From Argentina anserina (Eukaryota; Streptophyta; Magnoliopsida; Rosales; Rosaceae), in the NCBI RefSeq assembly GCF_933775445.1, contig NW_026089441.1, positions 124,001-188,000 on the forward strand: DNA of 64,000 bases. The letters run 5' to 3'. Numbering within the stretch: the first letter of the stretch is position 1; every line of letters begins with the position of its first letter. The notes under the pieces were generated by a model that saw only the letters and a program-made list of their open reading frames with translations, did not search any database and had not been told where the DNA came from. Both the position numbers and the translations under genes were made by a program. Of this stretch, positions 24,835 through 37,914 are shown in pieces.

Positions 24835-27375
24835 AATGAAAAGATACATAATTGGAATAGTAAAGATACGCAAACGATGTAAAGATACTCAGTTTGAAAT
24901 AAACACACTCCCGCACTTGCAAAACTCTCAAATACAATAGAAACTCGCATCAGAAAGCCTTACAGAAATATACTCAAACGAGAAATGAAAAGATACACAA
25001 TTGGAATAGTAAAGATACGCAAACGATGTAAAGATACACAATTGGAATAGTAAAGATACGCAAACGATGTAAAGATACTCAGTTTGAAAGAAACACACTC
25101 CCACACTTGCAAAACTCTCAAATACAATAGAAACTCGCATCAGAAAGCCTTACAGAAATATACTCAAACGAGAAATGAAAAGATACACAATTGGAATAGT
25201 AAAGATACGCAAACGATGTAGAGATACACAATTGGAATAGTAAAGATACGCAAACGATGTAAAGATACTCAGTTTGAAAGAAACACACTCCCATACTTGC
25301 AAAACTCTCAAATACAATAGAAACTCGCATCAGAAGCCTTACAGAAAGATACTCAAACGAGAAACGAAAAGATACACAATTGGAATAGTAAAGATACGCA
25401 AACGATGTAAAGATACACAATTGGAATAGTAAAGATACGCAAACGATGTAAAGATACTCAGTTTGAAAGAAACACACTCCCACACTTGCAAAACTCCCAA
25501 ATTCAATAGAAACTCGCATCAGAAACCCTTACAGAAAGATACTTAAACGAGAAATGAAAAGATACATAATTGGAATAGTAAAGATACGCAAACGATGTAA
25601 AGATACTCAGTTTGAAATAAACACACTCCCGCACTTGCAAAACTCTCAAATACAATAGAAACTCGCATCAGAAAGCCTTACAGAAATATACTCAAACGAG
25701 AAATGAAAAGATACACAATTGGAATAGTAAAGATACGCAAACGATGTAGAGATACACAATTGGAATAGTAAAGATACGCAAACGATGTAAAGATACTCAG
25801 TTTGAAAGAAACACACTCCCATACTTGCAAAACTCTCAAATACAATAGAAACTCGCATCAGAAGCCTTACAGAAAGATACTCAAACGAGAAACGAAAAGA
25901 TACACAATTGGAATAGTAAAGATACGCAAACGATGTAAAGATACACAATTGGAATAGTAAAGATACGCAAACGATGTAAAGATACTCAGTTTGAAAGACA
26001 CACACTCCCACACTTGCAAAACTCTCAAATTCAATAGAAACTCGCATCAGAAACCCTTACAGAAAGATACTTAAACGAGAAATGAAAAGATACACAATTG
26101 GAATAGTAAAGATACGCAATCGATGTAAAGATACTCAGTTTGAAAGAAACATACTCCCACACTTGCAAAACTCTCAAATACAATAGAAACTCGCATCAGA
26201 AGCCTTATAGAAAGATACTCAAACGAGAAACGAAAATATACACAATTGGAATAGTAAAGATACGCAAACGATGTAAAGATACACAATTGGAATAGTAAAG
26301 ATACGCAAACGATGTAAAGATACTCAGTTTGAAAGAAACACACTCCCACACTTGCAAAACTCTCAAATACAATAGAAACTCGCATCAGAAAGCCTTACAG
26401 AAATATACTCAAACGAGAAATGAAAAGATACACAATTGGAATAGTAAAGATACGCAAACGATGTAGAGATACACAATTAGAATAGTAAAGATACGCAAAC
26501 GATGTAAAGATACTCAGTTTGAAAGAAACACACTCCCATACTTGCAAAACTCTCAAATACAATAGAAACTCGCATCAGAAGCCTTACAGAAAGATACTCA
26601 AACGAGAAACGAAAAGATACACAATTGGAATAGTAAAGATACGCAAACGATGTAAAGATACACAATTGGAATAGTAAAGATACGCAAACGATGTAAAGAT
26701 ACTCAGTTTGAAAGAAACACACTCCCACACTTGCAAAACTCTCAAATTCAATAGAAACTCGCATCAGAAACCCTTACAGAAAGATACTTAAACGAGAAAT
26801 GAAAAGATACATAATTGGAATAGTAAAGATACGCAAACGATGTAAAGATACTCAGTTTGAAATAAACACACTCCCGCACTTGCAAAACTCTCAAATTCAA
26901 TAGAAACTCGCATCAGAAGCCTTACAGAAAGATACTCAAACGAGAAATGAAAAGATACAGAATTGGAATAGTAAAGATACGCAAACGATGTAAAGATACT
27001 CAGTTTGAAAGCAACACACTCCCACACTTGCAAAACTCTCAAATACAATAGAAACTCGCATCAGAAGCCTTACAGAAAGATACTCAAACGAGAAATGAAA
27101 AGATAGACAATTGGAATAGTAAAGATACGCAATTGATGTAAAGATATTCAGTTTGAAAGAAACATACTCCCACACTTGCAAAACTCTCAAATACAATAGA
27201 AACTCGCATCAGAAGCCTTATAGAAAGATACTCAAACGAGAAACGAAAATATACACAATTGGAATAGTAAAGATACGCAAACGATGTAAAGATACACAAT
27301 TGGAATAGTAAAGATACGCAAACGATGTAAAGATACTCAGTTTGAAAGAAACACACTCCCACACTTGCAAAACTC
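24820..27375. repeat. Local 718/528-bp block duplication followed by a cassette
   Basis: GATACATAATTGG followed by a CCCGCAC core occurs at 24843 and 25561, 718 bp apart. The first block holds one more 190-bp monomer than the second, so most of it aligns at 528 bp (25118 against 25646). From 26.07 kb the ordered cassette resumes with CCTTATAGAAAG (about 26.2 kb), CCATAC (about 26.53 kb), GATACATAATTGG (26811) and GAAAGCAACAC (27007). It is then cut short by a short monomer with GATAGACAATTGG and GCAATTGATG near 27.10-27.14 kb. No unique sequence is present. Confidence 0.82.
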
Positions 27376-29400
27376 TCAAATACAATAGAAACTCGCATCA
27401 GAAAGCCTTACAGAAAGATACTCAAACGAGAAATGAAAAGATACACAATTGGAATAGTAAAGATACGCAAACGATGGAAAGATACACAATTGGAATAGTA
27501 AAGATACGCAAACGATGTAAAGATACTCAGTTTGAAAGAAACACACTCCCACACTTGCAAAACTCTTAAATACAATAGAAACTCGCATCAGAAAGCCTTA
27601 CAGAAATATACTCAAACGAGAAATGAAAAGATACACAATTGGAATAGTAAAGATACGCAAACGATGTAAGGATACTCAGTTTGAAAGAAACACACTCCCA
27701 CACTTGCAAAACTCTCAAATTCAATAGAAACTCGCATCAGAAACCCTTACAGAAATATACTCAAATGAGAAATGAAAAGATACACAATTGGAATAGTAAA
27801 GATACGCAAACGATGTAGAGATACACAATTGGAATAGTAAAGATACGCAAACGATGTAAAGATACTCAGTTTGAAAGAAACACACTCCCACACTTGCAAA
27901 ACTCTCAAATTCAATAGAAACTCGCATCAGAAACCCTTACAGAAAGATACTTAAACGAGAAATGAAAAGATACACAATTGGAATAGTAAAGATACGCAAA
28001 CGATGTAGAGATACACAATTGGAATAGTAAAGATACGCAAACGATGTAAAGATACTCAGTTTGAAAGAAACACACTCCCACACTTGCAAAACTCTCAAAT
28101 ACAATAGAAACTCGCATCAGAAGCCTTACAGAAAGATACTCAAACGAGAAACGAAAAGATACACAATTGGAATAGTAAAGATACGCAAACGATGTAAAGA
28201 TACACAATTGGAATAGTAAAGATACGCAAACGATGTAAAGATACTCAGTTTGAAAGACACACACTCCCACACTTGCAAAACTCTCAAATACAATAGAAAC
28301 TCGCATCAGAAAGCCTTACAGAAAGATACTCAAACGAGAAATGAAAAGATACACAATTGGAATAGTAAAGATACGCAAACGATGTAAAGATACACAATTG
28401 GAATAGTAAAGATACGCAAACGATGTAAAGATACTCAGTTTGAAAGAAACACACTCCCACACTTGCAAAACTCTTAAATACAATAGAAACTCGCATCAGA
28501 AAGCCTTACAGAAATATACTCAAACGAGAAATGAAAAGATACACAATTGGAATAGTAAAGATACGCAAATGATGTAGAGATACACAATTGGAATAGTAAA
28601 GATACGCAAACGATGTAAGGATACTCAGTTTGAAAGAAACACACTCCCACACTTGCAAAACTCTCAAATTCAATAGAAACTCGCATCAGAAACCCTTACA
28701 GAAATATACTCAAATGAGAAATGAAAAGATACACAATTGGAATAGTAAAGATACGCAAACGATGTAGAGATACACAATTGGAATAGTAAAGATACGCAAA
28801 CGATGTAAAGATACTCAGTTTGAAAGAAACACACTCCCACACTTGCAAAACTCTCAAATTCAATAGAAACTCGCATCAGAAACCCTTACAGAAATATACT
28901 CAAATGAGAAATGAAAAGATACACAATTGGAATAGTAAAGATACGCAAACGATGTAGAGATACACAATTGGAATAGTAAAGATACGCAATCGATGTAAAG
29001 ATACTCAGTTTGAAAGAAACACACTCCCACACTTGCAAAACTCTCAAATACAATAGAAACTCGCATCAGAAGCCTTACAGAAAGATACTCAAACGAGAAA
29101 TGAAAAGATACACAATTGGAATAGTAAAGATACGCAAACGATGTAGAGATACACAATTGGAATAGTAAAGATACGCAAACGATGTAAAGATACTCAGTTT
29201 GAAAGAAACACACTCCCACACTTGCAAAACTCTCAAATACAATAGAAACTCGCATCAGAAGCCTTACAGAAAGATACTCAAACGAGAAACGAAAAGATAC
29301 ACAATTGGAATAGTAAAGATACGCAAACGATGTAAAGATACACAAATGGAATAGTAAAGATACGCAAACGATGTAAAGATACTCAGTTTGAAAGACACAC
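27376..29400. repeat. Segmental tandem duplication, period 949 bp
   Basis: Blocks at 27.4-28.3 and 28.3-29.25 kb share private markers: GTAAGGATACTCAG (about 27.67, 28.62 kb) and CTCAAATGAGAAATG (about 27.76, 28.71 and 28.90 kb). At the left end the offset is 908 bp because the first block has one M-N module near 27.63 kb where the second has two. A one-off GATGGAAAGATAC occurs near 27.47 kb. ACACACCCAC near 29.40 kb marks the right limit. Confidence 0.83.
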
Positions 29401-29404
29401 ACAC

Positions 29405-32400
29405 CCACACTTGCAAAACTCTCAAATTCAATAGAAACTCGCATCAGAAACCCTTACAGAAAGATACTTAAACGAGAAATGAAAAGATACACAATTGGAA
29501 TAGTAAAGATACGCAATCGATGTAAAGATACTCAGTTTGAAAGAAACATACTCCCACACTTGCAAAACTCTCAAATACAATAGAAACTCGCATCAGAAGC
29601 CTTATAGAAAGATACTCAAACGAGAAACGAAAATATACACAATTGGAATAGTAAAGATACGCAAACGATGTAAAGATACACAATTGGAATAGTAAAGATA
29701 CGCAAACGATGTAAAGATACTCAGTTTGAAAGAAACACACTCCCACACTTGCAAAACTCTCAAATACAATAGAAACTCGCATCAGAAAGCCTTACAGAAA
29801 TATACTCAAACGAGAAATGAAAAGATACACAATTGGAATAGTAAAGATACGCAAACGATGTAGAGATACACAATTGGAATAGTAAAGATACGCAAACGAT
29901 GTAAAGATACTCAGTTTGAAAGAAACACACTCCCATACTTGCAAAACTCTCAAATACAATAGAAACTCGCATCAGAAGCCTTACAGAAAGATACTCAAAC
30001 GAGAAACGAAAAGATACACAATTGGAATAGTAAAGATACGCAAACAATGTAAAGATACACAATTGGAATAGTAAAGATACGCAAACGATGTAAAGATACT
30101 CAGTTTGAAAGAAACACACTCCCACACTTGCAAAACTCTCAAATTCAATAGAAACTCGCATCAGAAACCCTTACAGAAAGATACTTAAACGAGAAATGAA
30201 AAGATACATAATTGGAATAGTAAAGATACGCAAACGATGTAAAGATACTCAGTTTGAAATAAACACACTCCCGCACTTGCAAAACTCTCAAATTCAATAG
30301 AAACTCGCATCAGAAGCCTTACAGAAAGATACTCAAACGAGAAATGAAAAGATACAGAATTGGAATAGTAAAGATACGCAAACGATGTAACGATACTCAG
30401 TTTGAAAGCAACACACTCCCACACTTGCAAAACTCTCAAATACAATAGAAACTCGCATCAGAAGCCTTACAGAAAGATACTCAAACGAGAAACGAAAAGA
30501 TACACAATTGGAATAGTAAAGATACGCAAACGATGTAAAGATACACAATTGGAATAGTAAAGATACGCAAACGATGTAAAGATACTCAGTTTGAAAGACA
30601 CACACTCCCACACTTGCAAAACTCTCAAATTCAATAGAAACTCGCATCAGAAACCCGTACAGAAAGATACTTAAACGAGAAATGAAAAGATACACAATTG
30701 GAATAGTAAAGATACGCAATCGATGTAAAGATACTCAGTTTGAAAGTCACACACTCCCACACTTGCAAAACTCTCAAATACAATAGAAACTCGCATCAGA
30801 AGCCTTACAGAAAGATACTCAAACGAGAAACGAAAAGATACACAATTGGAATAGTAAAGATACGCAAACGATGTAAAGATACACAATTGGAATAGTAAAG
30901 ATACGCAAACGATGTAAAGATACTCAGTTTGAAAGACACACACTCCCACACTTGCAAAACTCTCAAATTCAATAGAAACTCGCATCAGAAACCCTTACAG
31001 AAAGATACTTAAACGAGAAATGAAAAGATACACAATTGGAATAGTAAAGATACGCAATCGATGTAAAGATACTCAGTTTGAAAGTCACACACTCCCACAC
31101 TTGCAAAACTCTCAAATACAATAGAAACTCGCATCAGAAGCCTTACAGAAAGATACTCAAACGAGAAACGAAAAGATACACAATTGGAATAGTAAAGATA
31201 CGCAAACGATGTAAAGATACACAATTGGAATAGTAAAGATACGCAAACGATGTAAAGATACTCAGTTTGAAAGAAACACACTCCCACACTTGCAAAACTC
31301 TCAAATACAATAGAAACTCGCATCAGAAAGCCTTACAGAAATATACTCAAACGAGAAATGAAAAGATACACAATTGGAATACTAAAGATACGCAAACGAT
31401 GTAAAGATACTCAGTTTGAAAGAAACACACTCCCACACTTGCAAAACTCTCAAATTCAATAGAAACTCGCATCAGAAACCCTTACAGAAAGATACTTAAA
31501 CGAGAAATGAAAAGATACACAATTGGAATAGTAAAGATACGCAATCGATGTAAAGATACTCAGTTTGAAAGAAACATACTCCCACACTTGCAAAACTCTC
31601 AAATACAATAGAAACTCGCATCAGAAGCCTTATAGAAAGATACTCAAACGAGAAACGAAAATATACACAATTGGAATAGTAAAGATACGCAAACGATGTA
31701 AAGATACACAATTGGAATAGTAAAGATACGCAAACGATGTAAAGATACTCAGTTTGAAAGAAACACACTCCCACACTTGCAAAACTCTCAAATACAATAG
31801 AAACTCGCATCAGAAAGCCTTACAGAAATATACTCAAACGAGAAATGAAAAGATACACAATTGGAATAGTAAAGATACGCAAACGATGTAGAGATACACA
31901 ATTGGAATAGTAAAGATACGCAAACGATGTAAAGATACTCAGTTTGAAAGAAACACACTCCCAGACTTGCAAAACTCTCAAATACAATAGAAACTCGCAT
32001 CAGAAGCCTTACAGAAAGATACTCAAACGAGAAACGAAAAGATACACAATTGGAATAGTAAAGATACGCAAACGATGTAAAGATACACAATTGGAATAGT
32101 AAAGATACGCAAACGATGTAAAGATACTCAGTTTGAAAGAAACACACTCCCACACTTGCAAAACTCTCAAATTCAATAGAAACTCGCATCAGAAACCCTT
32201 ACAGAAAGATACTTAAACGAGAAATGAAAAGATACATAATTGGAATAGTAAAGATACGCAAACGATGTAAAGATACTCAGTTTGAAATAAACACACTCCC
32301 GCACTTGCAAAACTCTCAAATTCAATAGAAACTCGCATCAGAAGCCTTACAGAAAGATACTCAAACGAGAAATGAAAAGATACAGAATTGGAATAGTAAA

Positions 32401-35400
32401 GATACGCAAACGATGTAAAGATACTCAGTTTGAAAGCAACACACTCCCACACTTGCAAAACTCTCAAATACAATAGAAACTCGCATCAGAAGCCTTACAG
32501 AAAGATACTCAAACGAGAAACGAAAAGATACACAATTGGAATAGTAAAGATACGCAAACGATGTAAAGATACACAATTGGAATAGTAAAGATACGCAAAC
32601 GATGTAAAGATACTCAGTTTGAAAGACACACACTCCCACACTTGCAAAACTCTCAAATTCAATAGAAACTCGCATCAGAAACCCGTACAGAAAGATACTT
32701 AAACGAGAAATGAAAAGATACACAATTGGAATAGTAAAGATACGCAATCGATGTAAAGATACTCAGTTTGAAAGTCACACACTCCCACACTTGCAAAACT
32801 CTCAAATACAATAGAAACTCGCATCAGAAGCCTTACAGAAAGATACTCAAACGAGAAACGAAAAGATACACAATTGGAATAGTAAAGATACGCAAACGAT
32901 GTAAAGATACACAATTGGAATAGTAAAGATACGCAAACGATGTAAAGATACTCAGTTTGAAAGACACACACTCCCACACTTGCAAAACTCTCAAATTCAA
33001 TAGAAACTCGCATCAGAAACCCTTACAGAAATATACTTAAACGAGAAATGAAAAGATACACAATTGGAATAGTAAAGATACGCAATCGATGTAAAGATAC
33101 TCAGTTTGAAAGTCACACACTCCCACACTTGCAAAACTCTCAAATACAATAGAAACTCGCATCAGAAGCCTTACAGAAAGATACTCAAACGAGAAATGAA
33201 AAGATACACAATTGGAATAGTAAAGATACGCAAACGATGTAAAGATACACAATTGGAATAGTAAAGATACGCAAACGATGTAAAGATACTCAGTTTGAAA
33301 GAAACACACTCCCACACTTGCAAAACTCTCAAATACAATAGAAACTCGCATCAGAAAGCCTTACAGAAATATACTCAAACGAGAAATGAAAAGATACACA
33401 ATTGGAATAGTAAAGATACGCAAACGATGTAAAGATACTCAGTTTGAAAGAAACACACTCCCACACTTGCAAAACTCTCAAATTCAATAGAAACTCGCAT
33501 CAGAAACCCTTACAGAAAGATACTTAAACGAGAAATGAAAAGATACACAATTGGAATAGTAAAGATACGCAATCGATGTAAAGATACTCAGTTTGAAAGA
33601 AACACACTCCCACACTTGCAAAACTCTCAAATACAATAGAAACTCGCATCAGAAGCCTTACAGAAAGATACTCAAACGAGAAATGAAAAGATACACAATT
33701 GGAATAGTAAAGATACGCAAACGATGTAGAGATACACAATTGGAATAGTAAAGATACGCAAACGATGTAAAGATACTCAGTTTGAAAGAAACACACTCCC
33801 ACACTTGCAAAACTCTCAAATACAATAGAAACTCGCATCAGAAGCCTTACAGAAAGATACTCAAACGAGAAACGTAAAGATACACAATTGGAATAGTAAA
33901 GATACGCAAACGATGTAAAGATACACAATTGGAATAGTAAAGATACGCAAACGATGTAAAGATACTCAGTTTGAAAGACACACACTCCCACACTTGCAAA
34001 ACTCTCAAATTCAATAGAAACTCGCATCAGAAACCCTTACAGAAAGATACTTAAACGAGAAATGAAAAGATACACAATTGGAATAGTAAAGATACGCAAT
34101 CGATGTAAAGATACTCAGTTTGAAAGAAACATACTCCCACACTTGCAAAACTCTCAAATACAATAGAAACTCGCATCAGAAGCCTTATAGAAAGATACTC
34201 AAACGAGAAACGAAAATATACACAATTGGAATAGTAAAGATACGCAAACGATGTAAAGATACACAATTGGAATAGTAAAGATACGCAAACGATGTAAAGA
34301 TACTCAGTTTGAAAGAAACACACTCCCACACTTGCAAAACTCTCAAATACAATAGAAACTCGCATCAGAAAGCCTTACAGAAATATACTCAAACGAGAAA
34401 TGAAAAGATACACAATTGGAATAGTAAAGATACGCAAACGATGTAGAGATACACAATTGGAATAGTAAAGATACGCAAACGATGTAAAGATACTCAGTTT
34501 GAAAGAAACACACTCCCATACTTGCAAAACTCTCAAATACAATAGAAACTCGCATCAGAAGCCTTACAGAAAGATACTCAAACGAGAAACGAAAAGATAC
34601 ACAATTGGAATAGTAAAGATACGCAAACGATGTAAAGATACACAATTGGAATAGTAAAGATACGCAAACGATGTAAAGATACTCAGTTTGAAAGAAACAC
34701 ACTCCCACACTTGCAAAACTCTCAAATTCAATAGAAACTCGCATCAGAAACCCTTACAGAAAGATACTTAAACGAGAAATGAAAAGATACATAATTGGAA
34801 TAGTAAAGATACGCAAACGATGTAAAGATACTCAGTTTGAAATAAACACACTCCCGCACTTGCAAAACTCTCAAATTCAATAGAAACTCGCATCAGAAGC
34901 CTTACAGAAAGATACTCAAACGAGAAATGAAAAGATACAGAATTGGAATAGTAAAGATACGCAAACGATGTAAAGATACTCAGTTTGAAAGCAACACACT
35001 CCCACACTTGCAAAACTCTCAAATACAATAGAAACTCGCATCGGAAGCCTTACAGAAAGATACTCAAACGAGAAACGAAAAGATACACAATTGGAATAGT
35101 AAAGATACGCAAACGATGTAAAGATACACAATTGGAATAGTAAAGATACGCAAACGATGTAAAGATACTCAGTTTGAAAGACACACACTCCCACACTTGC
35201 AAAACTCTCAAATTCAATAGAAACTCGCATCAGAAACCCTTACAGAAAGATACTTAAACGAGAAATGAAAAGATACACAATTGGAATAGTAAAGATACGC
35301 AATCGATGTAAAGATACTCAGTTTGAAAGTCACACACTCCCACACTTGCAAAACTCTCAAATACAATAGAAACTCGCATCAGAAGCCTTACAGAAAGATA

Positions 35401-35600
35401 CTCAAACGAGAAACGAAAAGATACACAATTGGAATAGTAAAGATACGCAAACGATGTAAAGATACACAATTGGAATAGTAAAGATACGCAAACGATGTAA
35501 AGATACTCAGTTTGAAAGAAACACACTCCCACACTTGCAAAACTCTCAAATACAATAGAAACTCGCATCAGAAAGCCTTACAGAAATATACTCAAACGAG
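29405..35600. repeat. Segmental tandem duplication, period 2,028 bp, with a third copy
   Basis: Copies at 29.4-31.4 and 31.4-33.6 kb align at 2,028 bp. They share AAACCCGTACAG, whose G is at 30657 and 32685. A third copy starts near 34.05 kb after an extra 527-bp run of monomers (33.52-34.05 kb), giving a 2,555-bp offset (GAAAGCAACAC at 30404, 32432 and 34987). The third copy lacks the CCCGTAC change, so that change arose before the doubling of the first two copies only. The 2,028 bp fits 12 whole monomers. Confidence 0.87.
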
Positions 35601-37914
35601 AAATGAAAAGATACACAATTGGAATAGTAAAGATACGCAAACGATGTAAAGATACTCAGTTTGAAAGAAACACACTCCCACACTTGCAAAACTCTCAAAT
35701 TCAATAGAAACTCGCATCAGAAACCCTTACAGAAAGATACTTAAACGAGAAATGAAAAGATACACAATTGGAATAGTAAAGATACGCAATCGATGTAAAG
35801 ATACTCAGTTTGAAAGAAACACACTCCCACACTTACAAACTCTCAAATACAATAGAAACTCGCATCAGAAGCCTTACAGAAAGATACTCAAACGAGAAAT
35901 GAAAAGATACACAATTGGAATAGTAAAGATACGCAAACGATGTAGAGATACACAATTGGAATAGTAAAGATACGCAAACGATGTAAAGATACTCAGTTTG
36001 AAAGAAACACACTCCCACACTTGCAAAACTCTCAAATACAATAGAAACTCGCATCAGAAAGCCTTACAGAAAGATACTCAAACGAGAAACGAAAAGATAC
36101 ACAATTGGAATAGTAAAGATACGCAAACGATGTAAAGATACACAATTGGAATAGTAAAGATACGCAAACGATGTAAAGATACTCAGTTTGAAAGACACAC
36201 ACTCCCACACTTGCAAAACTATCAAATTCAATAGAAACTCGCATCAGAAACCCTTACAGAAAGATACTTAAACGAGAAATGAAAAGATACACAATTGGAA
36301 TAGTAAAGATACGCAATCGATGTAAAGACACTCAGTTTGAAAGAAACATACTCCCACACTTGCAAAACTCTCAAATACAATAGAAACTCGCATCAGAAGC
36401 CTTATAGAAAGATACTCAAACGAGAAACAAAAATATACACAATTGGAATAGTAAAGATACGCAAACGATGTAAAGATACACAATTGGAATAGTAAAGATA
36501 CGCAAACGATGTAAAGATACTCAGTTTGAAAGAAACACACTCCCACACTTGCAAAACTCTCAAATACAATAGAAACTCGCATCAGAAAGCCTTACAGAAA
36601 TATACTCAAACGAGAAATGAAAAGATACACAATTGGAATAGTAAAGATACGCAAACGATGTAGAGATACACAATTGGAATAGTAAAGATACGCAAACGAT
36701 GTAAAGATACTCAGTTTGAAAGAAACACACTCCCATACTTGCAAAACTCTCAAATTCAATAGAAACTCGCATCAGAAACCCTTACAGAAAGATACTTAAA
36801 CGAGAAATGAAAAGATACACAATTGGAATAGTAAAGATACGCAATCGATGTAAAGATACTCAGTTTGAAAGAAACACACTCCCACACTTGCAAAACTCTC
36901 AAATACAATAGAAACTCGCATCAGAAGCCTTACAGAAAGATACTCAAACGAGAAATGAAAAGATACACAATTGGAATAGTAAAGATACGCAAACGATGTA
37001 GAGATACACAATTGGAATAGTAAAGATACGCAAACGATGTAAAGATACTCAGTTTGAAAGAAACACACTCCCACACTTGCAAAACTCTCAAATACAATAG
37101 AAACTCGCATCAGAAAGCCTTACAGAAATATACTCAAACGAGAAATGAAAAGATATACAATTGGAATAGTAAAGATACGCAAACGATGTAGAGATACACA
37201 ATTGGAATAGTAAAGATACGCAAACGATGTAAAGATACTCAGTTTGAAAGAAACACACTCCCACACTTGCAAAACTCTCAAATTCAATAGAAACTCGCAT
37301 CAGAAACCCTTACAGAGAAATGAAAAGATACACAATTGGAATAGTAAAGATACGCAATCGATGTAAAGATACTCAGTTTGAAAGAAACACACTCCCACAC
37401 TTGCAAAACTCTCAAATACAATAGAAACTCGCATCAGAAGCCTTACAGAAAGATACTCAAACGAGAAATGAAAAGATACACAATTGGAATAGTAAAGATA
37501 CGCAAACGATGTAGAGATACACAATTGGAATAGTAAAGATACGCAAACGATGTAAAGATACTCAGTTTGAAAGAAACACACTCCCACACTTGCAAAACTC
37601 TAAAATTCAATAGAAACTCGCATCAGAAACCCTTACAGAAAGATACTTAAACGAGAAATGAAAAGATACACAATTGGAATAGTAAAGATACGCAATCGAT
37701 GTAAAGATACTCAGTTTGAAAGAAACAGACTCCCACACTTGCAAAACTCTCAAATACAATAGAAACTCGCATCAGAAGCCTTATAGAAAGATACTCAAAC
37801 GAGAAACGAAAATATACACAATAGGAATAGTAAAGATACGCAAACGATGTAAAGATACACAATTGGAATAGTAAAGATACGCAAACGATGTAAAGATACT
37901 CAGTTTGAAAGAAA
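35600..37914. repeat. Mixed monomer segment with a transferred block
   Basis: Dimer and trimer monomers carry scattered private changes: a core reading ACTTACAAACTC near 35832 (one base short), AACTATCAAATTC near 36217, GACACTCAG near 36328 and GAAACAAAAATATAC near 36426. The block at 36.8-37.6 kb contains GATATACAATTGG and then the 134-bp deleted monomer. It closely resembles blocks at 7.0-7.8, 9.5-10.3 and 44.3-45.1 kb, and undeleted relatives at 2.4-3.2 and 4.8-5.6 kb. There is no gene or unique sequence. Confidence 0.82.
37234..37367. repeat. 134-bp deleted monomer (copy 3 of 4)
   Basis: The CCTTACAGAGAAATG junction is the same as at 7.5 kb, about 30 kb away. The preceding monomer also shares the GATATACAATTGG variant with the 7.3-kb copy. 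The match is therefore a transferred block and not a chance repeat of the same deletion. Confidence 0.88.
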